DNA of 60,451 bases from Oscillospiraceae bacterium (GCA_017631155.1 JAGBTV010000049.1:1-60451); one strand, 5' to 3'. Counted from the stretch's first letter, positions 8,295 to 17,043 are shown. Notes: generated from the letters alone by a model not told the origin. Numbers and translations are program-made.

Positions 8295-9476
8295 TTACAC
8301 CCCAAACAGAGCCGCAACAGCAGCTTCATCCAAATTTGATCCAATTACGCAAAGCTTGCCAATAATACCGGCACTACCAAAGCGAACATTGTGTTCTTCA
8401 GGAACATAATCAAAATGGATCCATTGTGTGGAATCACAGGGTACAATGCCTTTTGCACGAAGAACGATGCCGTATTTTCCGGCGTCCAGCTCCTTCAGTG
8501 TATTTTGGATATCTTCAACGGAGAACTTTTTGGCCGTCTCCACACCCCAGGAAGTAAACACTTCTTTTGCTTCATGGTGATGATGCCCGTCATGGTGGTG
8601 TCCACAATTGCAATGCTCATCATGGTGGTGATGGTGCTCCTCACCGTGGTGACCACAGCAGCAATGCTCATCCTCCTCATGATGGTGATGATGTTCCTCG
8701 TGATGATGACCGCAGCAGCAATGCTCATCTTCCTCATGATGGTGATGATGCTCCTGGTGATGGTGACCGCAGCAGCAATGCTCATCCTCCTCATGATGGT
8801 GATGGTGTTCCTCGTGATGATGACCGCAGCAGCAATGATTTTCGTGTTCCTGTGCAAGTCTTTCCAACTCAGCAGACAAAGTATCATTGCCTTCCATAGC
8901 ATCCAAAAGCTGGAATCCGGTAAGCTGATCCCATGGTGTGGTTACCAACACAGCGGTATCATTATGCTGACGAAGAAGTTCCAACGCAGTATCCAGTTTG
9001 CTCTGGGAAATGGAATCTGTACGGGAAAGAATAATCGCATTGGCAGACTCAATCTGGTCATTGTAAAATTCGCCAAAGTTTTTCATATATACCTTTACTT
9101 TTCCCGCGTCAACAACTGCAACCTTGCTGCCAAGAATAACATCTCCACCGGTAACTTTCATTACGGAAGAAACCACATCGGAAAGCTTTCCCACGCCGGA
9201 AGGCTCGATCAGAATCCGATCCGGCTGGTACTCGGTAATCACCTGTGACAGAGCCTTGCAAAAGTCACCAACCAAAGAGCAACAGATGCAGCCAGAATTC
9301 ATCTCCTTAATATTGACACCGGCGTCCTGCAAAAAGCCGCCATCAATGCCGATCTCACCGAACTCGTTTTCAATCAAAACAAGCTTTTCACCCTGATAAG
9401 CTTCCTGGATCATTTTCTTGATTAGTGTGGTCTTACCTGCACCAAGAAAGCCGGAGAAAATATCTACTCTTGTCAT
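8295..9476 (-). CDS. COG0523 (CobW/ZNG1-type) GTPase with His/Cys-rich repeats
   Basis: A 393-residue GTP-dependent metal-handling protein, most probably a zinc metallochaperone. It has Walker A GFLGAGKTT (9-17), the family signature ENEFGE, the metal-binding motif GCICC (62-66) and a CobW C-terminal domain (about 300-393). Between them, residues about 210-300 are five imperfect repeats of CCCGHHH-EE-HHHHH type, an expanded metal store. The ATG at 9476 has AGGAGG in front; an upstream frame from 9500 lacks one. It has its own promoter. The repeat array is a 57-bp tandem DNA repeat, so copy number may vary between strains. Confidence 0.92.
   Translation of the reverse strand: MTRVDIFSGFLGAGKTTLIKKMIQEAYQGEKLVLIENEFGEIGIDGGFLQDAGVNIKEMNSGCICCSLVGDFCKALSQVITEYQPDRILIEPSGVGKLSDVVSSVMKVTGGDVILGSKVAVVDAGKVKVYMKNFGEFYNDQIESANAIILSRTDSISQSKLDTALELLRQHNDTAVLVTTPWDQLTGFQLLDAMEGNDTLSAELERLAQEHENHCCCGHHHEEHHHHHEEDEHCCCGHHHQEHHHHHEEDEHCCCGHHHEEHHHHHEEDEHCCCGHHGEEHHHHHDEHCNCGHHHDGHHHHEAKEVFTSWGVETAKKFSVEDIQNTLKELDAGKYGIVLRAKGIVPCDSTQWIHFDYVPEEHNVRFGSAGIIGKLCVIGSNLDEAAVAALFGV
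8577..8846 (-). repeat. 57-bp in-frame tandem repeat encoding a His/Cys metal-binding array
   Basis: About four and a half near-identical 57-bp units (19 codons) lie inside the CobW gene. Each encodes EHCCCGHHH, two acidic residues, five His and EED. The last unit is degenerate (CNCG) and shorter. Confidence 0.88.
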
Positions 9477-9511
9477 AGGGAATCCTCCTGTGTAAATCAT
9501 TTCTACCGAAT

Positions 9512-9540
9512 ATCATACCACCCAGTAATGAAATATGCAA
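9512..9540 (-). promoter_or_regulatory. Promoter of the CobW gene pair
   Basis: TTGCAT (9535-9540), 17 bp and TATGAT (9512-9517) on the minus strand lie about 35 bp before the start codon. No convincing zinc-repressor box was recognised. Confidence 0.7.
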
Positions 9541-9595
9541 GTATTCTTTTCTTTTAATACAAGAGCCAGGCCTATGAATGATTTCTTTATTTGTT

Positions 9596-9625
9596 TCGAC
9601 AATAATCCCTTGAATACGCTATAAT
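9596..9625 (+). promoter_or_regulatory. Promoter of an orphan small RNA candidate
   Basis: TCGACA (9596-9601), 18 bp and a perfect TATAAT (9620-9625) on the plus strand. No plus-strand gene follows before a strong terminator. Confidence 0.55.
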
Positions 9626-9631
9626 CGTTTC

Positions 9632-9718
9632 GATATTCTTTTGACAGGTGGAAACCCCAGTATTGCGACAGTCCACCGCCGCCGTCCCGGTTCTCCCCCG
9701 GGACGGCGGTTATTATTT
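9632..9718 (+). ncRNA. Orphan two-hairpin small RNA candidate
   Basis: A transcript of about 85 nt is bounded by a promoter (9596-9625) and a strong intrinsic terminator. The 5' hairpin pairs GGTGGA with TCCACC around a 19-nt loop holding AACCCCAG. The 3' hairpin pairs CCGCCGTCCCGG (9679-9690) with its complement (9698-9709) and ends in TTATTATTT. No frame has a start and binding site. It lies between divergent metal GTPase and convergent LysM genes and could be a trans-acting RNA or an attenuator without a gene. No known RNA family was recognised. Confidence 0.5.
9679..9718 (+). terminator. Terminator of the orphan RNA
   Basis: A perfect 12-bp GC-rich stem with a seven-base loop is followed by TTATTATTT on the plus strand. 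In the minus direction there is no T run, so it does not serve the LysM gene. Confidence 0.75.
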
Positions 9719-11213
9719 AGGATATGGGTATCAGCAACACCTGGTCCGAAGCAGGATCATTATCAAGATTGTTTACCGCTTTAATATCGGAAACTTTTGC
9801 TCCATATTGTTTTGCGATATCCCAAACTCTGCTTGAACCCAACTTGCGTACAATCAACGATGGTCTGGACGGATCCAATTCCTTTGGTTCTTTCATTTCA
9901 ATTCCGGATATCATGGGCAGTCCGTTTTCGCTGCACACAACAGCCTGTAACTGGATATCTGCAGTAACAGATACATCGTCCCCGCTCTGTATAATTCTCG
10001 GACTAGCCGCTTTGACAACTTCGATATCAACAAGGTTCAGCGGATCTGAAGAGAATTCCCAGGTTTGCTTCCCCAAAGCTGCAGAACCTTGAAGATTCCC
10101 TTCCATATCCGAATAAAGAATCTGAAACACTACAGGCTGGTCTACCTCTAATTTTTCCCCATTTTGTAATTTCTCAGGGTGTGCTGGGTAACATGCAACA
10201 TCCAAAATCTGTTTTGCCTGGTTAGGGAATTTTTGAGTCAAATTGATATTTTCCGTCATTGAATCCAACTTGGTTAACAGTTGCAGCGTTTGTTTTTCCG
10301 GCAAAGAATTACGCACAGTGCTATAAGCATCCTCTGTGATATCCATAGCTTTTCTGTCATAAATGATATATTGTACAGACAGACTCGCCTTCACCATCGG
10401 TTGCTCAGCAGAAAAATCCATTTCAAGACCTGTAACGATTGGATATGTCCAAACACCGGCATCTGCCTTATGCTCATTGTCCAAATGCGTGTATTGAGAA
10501 AAAGATAACTCCTGATCCAACGATTTCGGTGTGTTATCCGCCCCATTATATACTGCGTGTAAATTTGCCGTTCCGCGAAACAGGAGTTTGTCTCCCAAGA
10601 TTCTAGACTCTGTCACCTCAGGTTTTAAATCATAATACCACATATTTCCCGCATTCGGTGCATCTAACGATATCTGTAATTCATCCTCGATTTGTAATGG
10701 CTTCTCCCCTGCTTCAACCGGCATTTCAAGTTGATAGGTTTGTTTTAACACTTGAATATCATCCGGAAGCTGATTGGCTTGATAGAATGCTGTTTCTCTG
10801 GGTTCATAAGCCTGCCCCTGAACACTCACAATTGTACGAAGCATAATTTTACGAGCAGAAACTGACCGTGCATCAATAGACTTTATCAACGGAATTGCAC
10901 AAATTACCCCATCACGCTGAGACTCCGGGATATCCCATTTCATTTGAAACGGAATCCATGCCTCAACACTTTTGGCTGCTGTTCCATCTTCCGGTGCATA
11001 TAGGACCCAGGCCATTACGCCTCCGGATACCCCCGCACTGCCACCGTACCATTCCTTGCTTCTTAATATAACCTGCCCCCAACTCCCAAGAACCCTACCG
11101 ATATCCGGTAAGGATTCCGGTAATCTTATCTCCTGTGTTAACTCCTGATCGAGCACATGACTTAAAACCTTATGTAAGCTTTTACAAGTGGATTTATCAA
11201 ATTGCAATTCCAT
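9717..11213 (-). CDS. SPOCS (DUF3794)/LysM spore-type protein
   Basis: A 498-residue protein with SPOCS/DUF3794 domains, which occur in spore coat and cortex-associated proteins, and a C-terminal LysM domain (about 450-498, VRKLGSSRVWDIAKQYGAKV) expected to bind peptidoglycan. There is no signal peptide, which fits a mother-cell protein assembled on the forespore. The ATG at 11213 has AAGGAG eight bases upstream, preferred over a GTG nine bases earlier. A small membrane protein gene lies 63 bp upstream on the same strand. Confidence 0.82.
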   Translation of the reverse strand: MELQFDKSTCKSLHKVLSHVLDQELTQEIRLPESLPDIGRVLGSWGQVILRSKEWYGGSAGVSGGVMAWVLYAPEDGTAAKSVEAWIPFQMKWDIPESQRDGVICAIPLIKSIDARSVSARKIMLRTIVSVQGQAYEPRETAFYQANQLPDDIQVLKQTYQLEMPVEAGEKPLQIEDELQISLDAPNAGNMWYYDLKPEVTESRILGDKLLFRGTANLHAVYNGADNTPKSLDQELSFSQYTHLDNEHKADAGVWTYPIVTGLEMDFSAEQPMVKASLSVQYIIYDRKAMDITEDAYSTVRNSLPEKQTLQLLTKLDSMTENINLTQKFPNQAKQILDVACYPAHPEKLQNGEKLEVDQPVVFQILYSDMEGNLQGSAALGKQTWEFSSDPLNLVDIEVVKAASPRIIQSGDDVSVTADIQLQAVVCSENGLPMISGIEMKEPKELDPSRPSLIVRKLGSSRVWDIAKQYGAKVSDIKAVNNLDNDPASDQVLLIPIS

Positions 11214-11276
11214 GCAGATCACTCCTTACCCCACATTACAGTTATATTCTATTCGTAAACGGACATGTTTATGCCA

Positions 11277-11426
11277 CTATTTTTTACCAATACACCAAAG
11301 ACCAAGGAACATAATTCCCAACCCCATCAAAAAGCAAAAGAAGCCGGATTCCAAGCAGTTACCTACCAGTAGACCCAGTCCGAAGGTGATAAGCGCACTA
11401 CCGCAAAGTTGATTCCTTCTGCACAT
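11277..11426 (-). CDS. Small membrane protein, 49 residues
   Basis: A short frame starts MCRRNQLCG, crosses the membrane once or twice (ALITFGLGLLVG and FCFLMGLGIMFLGLW) and ends in a basic GKK. The charge distribution and hydrophobic core are typical of real small membrane proteins in Oscillospirales. Its GGGGG ribosome binding site lies in the arm of a hairpin (11429-11465), so transcripts from the upstream PBP gene would fold the site away. It precedes the SPOCS/LysM gene. The function is unknown. Confidence 0.68.
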   Translation of the reverse strand: MCRRNQLCGSALITFGLGLLVGNCLESGFFCFLMGLGIMFLGLWCIGKK

Positions 11427-11428
11427 AA

Positions 11429-11465
11429 AGACACCCCCTGCATGTATCCTATGCAGGGGGTGTCT
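11429..11465. terminator. Terminator-like hairpin after the PBP gene
   Basis: A 15-bp perfect stem (11429-11443 with 11451-11465) has a seven-base loop. On the minus strand it follows the PBP stop and is followed by TTTAT; one arm also holds the Shine-Dalgarno of the small membrane gene. Confidence 0.7.
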
Positions 11466-11479
11466 TGAATATTATTATT

Positions 11480-12844
11480 TCATATTGCTTCCTTGCAGGC
11501 AGCCAAAACCTTAGAAAGAATGGGTAAGCAAATACTGCTGCCTGAGCCGCTGTTTTCCACAAAAATTATAAAAGCTAGCGGAAAATCCGGATCTGAACTA
11601 AAGCCTGCAAAAGTACCGTTTGGCAAAAGCCCGGCGCCCACCTCGGCGGTGCCGGACTTCGCGCAGACTGTAAGCCCGGGAAAATATTCATCACTATAAA
11701 CTGTTTGCACATTATTGCGCATAAATTCTTGCAACGCGGTGGCCGTTTTGGTTGACATGATCCGTTTGCTTGTCTGATTCTCCGATTGATAGGTAACTGA
11801 ATTTCCAACTGTAATTTCAGAAACCAAATACGGATTTGTTACAATACCGCCATTAGCAATCGCACCAACAAAAGTCATAAATGCACAGGGATTCACCTGA
11901 TCCTTATGTTGACCGATTCCACTCCAAGCCACTTGAACAGGTGCTTGATTCAAAATCTGAACATTGCCGGAAACCGTTTCGATTCCATCAAAACGAATAC
12001 TGTCTACAATTCCGAATTGCCGAATATAACGATCCAGTGTTTCTGCACCCAATTTTAACGAAAGCTGCGCATATGCACAATTGCACGAATAGGCAAACGC
12101 TTCCTTTAACGATATATCTCCATGGGTTCCTGTGCAAGTAACCGTATCCACCCCAAATTCCATAGTGCCTTCACATTGGAATCTTAATTCCAGGGCATCC
12201 GGGATGGCCTCCAAGGCTGCCGCCGTTGTCGCTATCTTAAATATTGATCCGGGAATATACACAGATTGTGTAAATCGGTTTAAATAGAAGCCATCTGCAC
12301 CACTCACTTCCTCCTGCGCAGCATCAGGTGGAAGGTTCGGATCAAAGGTCGGTGTTGTAACCGCACAAATCAATTCTCCGGTTTTATAGTTGAAAACAGC
12401 AACGGTGCCTTTTTGTCCTGCCATCGCTTCAAACGCAGCAATTTGCGCTTTTGCCGAAAGGGAAATTTGTGCTTTTCCGGCCGTTCCACCGTAGGTGTAT
12501 ACACCGTTGACAACTTTAAATCCTGCGATTTGCATCGCATAATTCGATAATGCCGGTGCACTCACTTTGCCGTTGCGGTCACCCAACCAATGGACAGTAG
12601 ATTGCCGTAGCATTTCATTTTCTGCATAGGTTCGTTGATCCCGCATATCCATCAGCAAAATACCGTCGCGATCAGTAACAATACCGCATCCTAAATTTCC
12701 GGAATTGTAGAGATGCGGTGAACCAGGAAACATGATCCAATCTTTTGCCTTAATATAATACTCCACGGAGAAAACGGATATACCCAGTGCCATAACCAAA
12801 ATCAGGATCAGAAGGATCCGGGATCTTCTCATGATTCTATTCAT
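11480..12844 (-). CDS. Class B penicillin-binding protein (PbpA/FtsI family)
   Basis: A membrane-anchored D,D-transpeptidase that cross-links peptidoglycan. The 454-residue protein has an N-terminal anchor (about 9-28) and a transpeptidase domain with SxxK as PGSIFK (S200, K203), SCN in SCNCAYAQ and KSGT in AKSGTAEVG. Its N-terminal non-catalytic part is short, as in the PbpA-type partners of SEDS proteins. The ATG at 12844 follows GGGAGGGA and overlaps the end of the FHA-SEDS gene by 8 bp. The adjacent SEDS glycosyltransferase implies one wall-synthesis complex. Confidence 0.93.
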   Translation of the reverse strand: MNRIMRRSRILLILILVMALGISVFSVEYYIKAKDWIMFPGSPHLYNSGNLGCGIVTDRDGILLMDMRDQRTYAENEMLRQSTVHWLGDRNGKVSAPALSNYAMQIAGFKVVNGVYTYGGTAGKAQISLSAKAQIAAFEAMAGQKGTVAVFNYKTGELICAVTTPTFDPNLPPDAAQEEVSGADGFYLNRFTQSVYIPGSIFKIATTAAALEAIPDALELRFQCEGTMEFGVDTVTCTGTHGDISLKEAFAYSCNCAYAQLSLKLGAETLDRYIRQFGIVDSIRFDGIETVSGNVQILNQAPVQVAWSGIGQHKDQVNPCAFMTFVGAIANGGIVTNPYLVSEITVGNSVTYQSENQTSKRIMSTKTATALQEFMRNNVQTVYSDEYFPGLTVCAKSGTAEVGAGLLPNGTFAGFSSDPDFPLAFIIFVENSGSGSSICLPILSKVLAACKEAI

Positions 12845-14558
12845 CCTGGTCCCTCCCGTACTTGGACTGTCGCACAGAAAAACTTGCATCCTGGCGGGTA
12901 TCCGCAGCCTTTATAAATGCAAGAAGCCCCCATGCGCAGATCATGCTGGAACCGCCATTGGAAAGGAACGGAAATGTTACACCGGTCAACGGCAGTAAAT
13001 CCACTGTGCCAAGCGTATTTAAAATTGCCTGAACGAGATAAATCCCTGCTGCTGTACAGGCGCCGATGGTGTAAAAACTGCTTCTGCCAATTGCCGCAGA
13101 ACGGAGCACAAAAAGCCCCAGCGCCAAAATACAAACAACAGCCATGAGACTCAGCAGCAGTCCGTGTTCCTCGGATAAGGACGCAAATACCATATCTGAA
13201 TCCGCTGCAAAAACCCGTCTCATCCAACCGTTCCCGGCCCCAAGGCCAAAGAATCCACCAGCAGCAACACACATCAACGCCCGTGTTTGCTGGAATCCTG
13301 TATTCAGTGGATCTTCCCAAATATGCCGCCAGCTTTCAAAGCGTCTCAATGCATGGGGTGCAATTTTCACCGCCAAAATTCCGGCAAAACCAACAGCCGA
13401 GCAAGCCAACGCAATCGTACCAATACTTCCGGAACGAAGATAAGCGATCAGTAAAAAAGCAACAAAGAAAATCAAGGCGGTGCCAAAATCATTCATTAAC
13501 GCTAAGCACACACATATAACACCTGTATAAACAATAAACAGTATTAAATTCCTGCGATTCACTAAGCGATCCAAGGTAGCTGCGCCGACAAAAACAAAAC
13601 ACACTTTACTAAGTTCAGACGGTTGTATGGAAAAAGATCCAATAATCAGCCAGTTTTTCGCACCATGGTATTCTTTGCCAAACACCAATGTGATTAACAA
13701 AAGAACCACACCGATAATCGCCGCCGCATAGCGAACACGCTTGGCATGCTCTAAGTCCCGTAAAACAAAACCAAGTCCAACAAACAAACCTAACCCAAGG
13801 GAAATAGCAGCCAACTGCTTCACTGCTTCTGTGGGTTTAACCGCAGAAATTACTACCATCCCCAGTGTACAAAGGAAAAATGCCAGTGTTTCCACTTCAA
13901 AAGATGGTTTCTTGACAATCAAGTAAAAGGTTAACATCCCCCACTGGAAGATCGTAATCCCCAAAAAGCCTGTAAAAATCAGCCGTGCATCTTCTACATT
14001 CTCTACGAGCAGGTAGGAAAAACAAAACAGGAACTGCAACACTGTTAACAAACTCAGATTGACAACACTGCGGAAGGGACTTGATGCCTTTGTCCGCAGC
14101 TGTGACAAACGCACCTCTTGCCGCCTGGAAATAGGCTGCAATGTCATTTCAACGCCACCAATAGCGATCACATCATTTTCTTCCAATGGACATATGGATA
14201 TTTTCTTGCCATTTACACGGGTACCGGACTTTGAGCCGGCATCCGCAATGGTCCAACTGCCGTCATCATAACGCGTAAGAACAGCATGATTTCGGGAAAT
14301 TGTTGGTATACCAATGACAATATCGCTTCGTTTACTCCGACCAATAACGCTTTCCCAATGGGTAACGGGAAGCTTCTTGCCGTTACCCAGACATATCCAT
14401 GCCCAAATTTCCGGCTCCCGTCGAAATGTTACCAACGGACGGATGCAGCGATAAAGCAACAATCCCGCCAAAATTGGAATTATATAGCGGATCACAGACT
14501 GATAGACATAAATATAAGTCTTATCTGACTGTTGTAAAGCTGAAATAATCGCTCCCAT
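12837..14558 (-). CDS. FHA domain-SEDS (FtsW/RodA/SpoVE) peptidoglycan polymerase
   Basis: A 573-residue fusion. After a membrane segment (about 22-40) an FHA domain (about 65-140, with GRSKRSD, SRNHA and SGTRVNG) should bind phosphothreonine peptides. It is followed by a multi-pass SEDS polymerase (about 165-555) with family motifs GAKNW, PSE, NDFGTA and FPFLSNGG. It polymerises lipid II glycan chains with the cognate PBP just downstream. The FHA domain suggests control by a Ser/Thr kinase of the PrkC/PASTA type, encoded elsewhere. The start has AAAGGAGGTG. It lies 29 bp after endonuclease IV. Confidence 0.93.
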   Translation of the reverse strand: MGAIISALQQSDKTYIYVYQSVIRYIIPILAGLLLYRCIRPLVTFRREPEIWAWICLGNGKKLPVTHWESVIGRSKRSDIVIGIPTISRNHAVLTRYDDGSWTIADAGSKSGTRVNGKKISICPLEENDVIAIGGVEMTLQPISRRQEVRLSQLRTKASSPFRSVVNLSLLTVLQFLFCFSYLLVENVEDARLIFTGFLGITIFQWGMLTFYLIVKKPSFEVETLAFFLCTLGMVVISAVKPTEAVKQLAAISLGLGLFVGLGFVLRDLEHAKRVRYAAAIIGVVLLLITLVFGKEYHGAKNWLIIGSFSIQPSELSKVCFVFVGAATLDRLVNRRNLILFIVYTGVICVCLALMNDFGTALIFFVAFLLIAYLRSGSIGTIALACSAVGFAGILAVKIAPHALRRFESWRHIWEDPLNTGFQQTRALMCVAAGGFFGLGAGNGWMRRVFAADSDMVFASLSEEHGLLLSLMAVVCILALGLFVLRSAAIGRSSFYTIGACTAAGIYLVQAILNTLGTVDLLPLTGVTFPFLSNGGSSMICAWGLLAFIKAADTRQDASFSVRQSKYGRDQDE

Positions 14559-14587
14559 GCTGCACCTCCTTTGTTGTAGTACTGTAA

Positions 14588-15418
14588 TTATTCTGCTTCT
14601 AACTTACGAAGAATTGAAATTTCCCTTTGGTACCCCGGAAGTTCATTCGGTGTTTCCAGAATCATAGGAATCCCCTTCAATTTAGGATGTTTTACAATAT
14701 TGCGAAAAGTTTCCAACCCAAGGAATCCGTCGCCAAGGCAAGCGTGTCTGTCCTTTTTGCTGGAACTCGGATTTTTAGAATCATTCAAATGAAGCGCTTT
14801 TAATCTGGACAAGCCAATAACGCGGTCAAACTCATGAATAACACCGTCAAGATCCTGGACAATGTCATAACCGGCATCCCAAACATGACAGGTATCCAGG
14901 CAGACACCCAAATCGTCACTGCCAACGCCGTCTAAAATTGCTCGCAACTGCGAAAAATCTCCACCAATTTCACTGCCCTTCCCTGCCATTGTCTCCAAAA
15001 GTACAGTAACAGGATACTTATGTGTAAGTGCGGCTCGGAGGGCATCCACGATCTGCCCAATTCCCCTTTCAACACCCTGTCCAACATGACTTCCCGGATG
15101 GAAATTGTAGTAGTTTCCAGGCAACAATGCCATTCTGCGCAAATCATCTTGTAAAACACCGGCAGCAAAGATGCGTGCATCAGAATCTGCAGTACAAAGA
15201 TTCATTGTATAAGATCCGTGGGCAACCAAAGGTCCAAATCCGGAATCGCGCATAAGAGAACAGGCAGCCATTGCATCCTTGGGATCTTCCGTTTTCGCGT
15301 GGGATCCGCGGGGATTCCTGGTAAAGAAAGCAAATGTGTTCGCATCGATACTTAACGCTGTTTCTACCATCTTCAAATTTCCGCCCGATGACGAAAGATG
15401 ACAGCCAAAGAAACCCAT
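14588..15418 (-). CDS. nfo: Endonuclease IV (AP endonuclease)
   Basis: A zinc-dependent AP endonuclease that cuts the backbone 5' to abasic sites in base excision repair. The 276-residue TIM-barrel protein has family motifs with metal ligands: NFHPGSH, LLETMAGKGSEIG, CLDTCHVWDAGYD, LHLNDSKNP and MILETPNE. The ATG at 15418 follows GGAAAGGAAGG; the longer frame from 15481 has no site. It is the first gene of a probable operon with FHA-SEDS and PBP. Confidence 0.95.
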   Translation of the reverse strand: MGFFGCHLSSSGGNLKMVETALSIDANTFAFFTRNPRGSHAKTEDPKDAMAACSLMRDSGFGPLVAHGSYTMNLCTADSDARIFAAGVLQDDLRRMALLPGNYYNFHPGSHVGQGVERGIGQIVDALRAALTHKYPVTVLLETMAGKGSEIGGDFSQLRAILDGVGSDDLGVCLDTCHVWDAGYDIVQDLDGVIHEFDRVIGLSRLKALHLNDSKNPSSSKKDRHACLGDGFLGLETFRNIVKHPKLKGIPMILETPNELPGYQREISILRKLEAE

Positions 15419-15452
15419 CGTATTGACCTTCCTTTCCAAGTATAGCACCCAT

Positions 15453-15481
15453 ACCATACCACAAAACGGTGAAAAAAGCAA
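15453..15481 (-). promoter_or_regulatory. nfo promoter
   Basis: TTGCTT (15476-15481), 17 bp and TATGGT (15453-15458) on the minus strand. Confidence 0.55.
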
Positions 15482-15502
15482 ATTAACAATTTAAGATACA
15501 TC

Positions 15503-15531
15503 TTCCAAATTCCAGTTCATTGTGATATGAT
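15503..15531 (+). promoter_or_regulatory. Promoter of the WYL regulator
   Basis: TTCCAA (15503-15508), 17 bp and TATGAT (15526-15531) on the plus strand, divergent from nfo. The -35 match is modest. Confidence 0.4.
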
Positions 15532-15560
15532 TATAAAAAGTGAACACAGGAGGTATCTTT

Positions 15561-16550
15561 ATGGCAAAATCAGATAATCAAAAGTTAAAGATCCTGTATA
15601 TTTTAGATTACTTACAAAAAAACTCTCACGAGGGTCGTCCCGTGAGAGCTGCTGAGCTTATTTCCATGCTTGACAGAAATCATAGAATCCTATGTGAACG
15701 GAAAACTATCTATTCCGATATTGCTGCATTGCAGGAATATGGTGTGGACATCGTATCATTACCCGGCAAAAACGGTGGCTATTACATCGCCTCCCGAAAC
15801 TTTGAACTCCCTGAACTGAAGCTTTTGATTGATGCTGTGCAATCCAGCCGCTATCTAACCGAAAGGAAATCCAAAGAGTTAATTGAGAAACTTTGCAAGG
15901 AATGCAGTATCCATGATGCTAACTTGATCCGTCGCGATGTTTTGGTTTCCGGACGTGTCAAAAGCATGAATGAGACGATCTATTATAATGTCGATGCCAT
16001 TCAGGACGCAATTGCGGAAAACAAACAAATCGTCTTTCGATATTTCGACTGGGGCTTAGATGGAAAGCGGCACTACAGAGAGAAAAAATACCAGGCCAGT
16101 CCCTATGGCTTATGTCAAAGCAATGAAAATTGCTATCTCCTGGCATTTTCAGAACGGCACGGCATTACATCCTACCGCGTTGACAGAATGAGTGATATTC
16201 ACGCAGCGCCGGAATCGCGAATTCCCTGTAAAGAGTTAACTGGAAAAGCCTTAAATGACCACGCAAATCAGCTGTTCCAGATGTATTCGGGTGATACAGT
16301 AGCTGTAAAAATGCGCTTTCACAACAGTCTTTCCACGGTGGTTATTGACCGTTTTGGCACAGATCAAATGTACATTCCCGATGGCACGGACCATTTTGTG
16401 TTTACTGTTAACATCGCGGTTTCCCCCATGTTTCTAAGCTGGATTATCGGTTTTGGTACCAAAGCTAAGATTCTACACCCGTCTTCTGCCATCGAAGAAT
16501 GCCGTAAAATGTGCCTGGATGTAGCATCTCAGTATCCTTCTAACGAATAA
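15561..16550 (+). CDS. WYL domain transcriptional regulator
   Basis: A 329-residue regulator with a DeoR-like winged helix-turn-helix (residues 1-70, RKTIYSDIAALQEYGVDI) and a central WYL domain (about 135-225, IVFRYFDWGL and YRVDRMSDI) that probably senses a nucleic acid or small ligand, followed by a WCX-type C-terminus. The ATG at 15561 has AGGAGGT. No target gene is evident; the divergent neighbour is nfo, so a DNA-damage link is possible. Its last 22 bp overlap the convergent lipoprotein gene. Confidence 0.9.
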   Translation: MAKSDNQKLKILYILDYLQKNSHEGRPVRAAELISMLDRNHRILCERKTIYSDIAALQEYGVDIVSLPGKNGGYYIASRNFELPELKLLIDAVQSSRYLTERKSKELIEKLCKECSIHDANLIRRDVLVSGRVKSMNETIYYNVDAIQDAIAENKQIVFRYFDWGLDGKRHYREKKYQASPYGLCQSNENCYLLAFSERHGITSYRVDRMSDIHAAPESRIPCKELTGKALNDHANQLFQMYSGDTVAVKMRFHNSLSTVVIDRFGTDQMYIPDGTDHFVFTVNIAVSPMFLSWIIGFGTKAKILHPSSAIEECRKMCLDVASQYPSNE

Positions 16551-17029
16551 TCTGCAAATATTGCATCAATATCCTCCCGAATTTCCCCGGACATCTGTGC
16601 ATCCACTAAAACAGACAGGCAATAGTGGTATCTTCCATCGTCTAAAACCGCACACCTACCAACGAGTTCCCCTTCTTCAGACACAGCTGACCAAGCGCAG
16701 AGGTACTTATTGAGATTATCCTCTGTCACCTCCATCACATTTAGCTGATTTTTACTATACCCTGTAATGAGCTGCAGAGTTTGACTCAAATCCCCGGATG
16801 GATATGTCTGCACGATTATCTGGTAGTGATCTCCTTCATAGGATTGTCCGTCGCTGCCGTTCATTACTGATAATGTGGCATCATCCGGGAGTCTCAGATG
16901 CACCTTCGCAGGTGTCGGTGACGGAAAGTCCACAATATTGTCTGAAATCACCTCAAAAGTTTTTACATTGCTGCAACCGCAAAGAACTACACTAAGCAAT
17001 AGTATCACACCAACCATCCATTTTTTCAT
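16529..17029 (-). CDS. Putative lipoprotein of unknown function
   Basis: A 166-residue protein with a lipoprotein signal peptide: basic MKKW, hydrophobic core and lipobox LCGC (Cys19). The mature part is beta-rich with no known domain. It should be anchored outside the cytoplasmic membrane. A GGAGGATATGT site precedes the ATG. Its 3' end overlaps the convergent WYL gene by 22 bp, and its start is 14 bases from that of DUF1294. Confidence 0.78.
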   Translation of the reverse strand: MKKWMVGVILLLSVVLCGCSNVKTFEVISDNIVDFPSPTPAKVHLRLPDDATLSVMNGSDGQSYEGDHYQIIVQTYPSGDLSQTLQLITGYSKNQLNVMEVTEDNLNKYLCAWSAVSEEGELVGRCAVLDDGRYHYCLSVLVDAQMSGEIREDIDAIFADYSLEGY

Positions 17030-17043
17030 ACATATCCTCCCTA

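Noticed and set aside
8577..8846. CRISPR array
   Set aside because: The repeats are 57 bp, contiguous with no spacers, and in frame within a protein.
8391..9248. Long plus-strand frame antisense to the CobW gene
   Set aside because: It is a shadow of the His/Cys repeat: low-complexity Met/Val strings, no ribosome binding site, and a real gene on the other strand.
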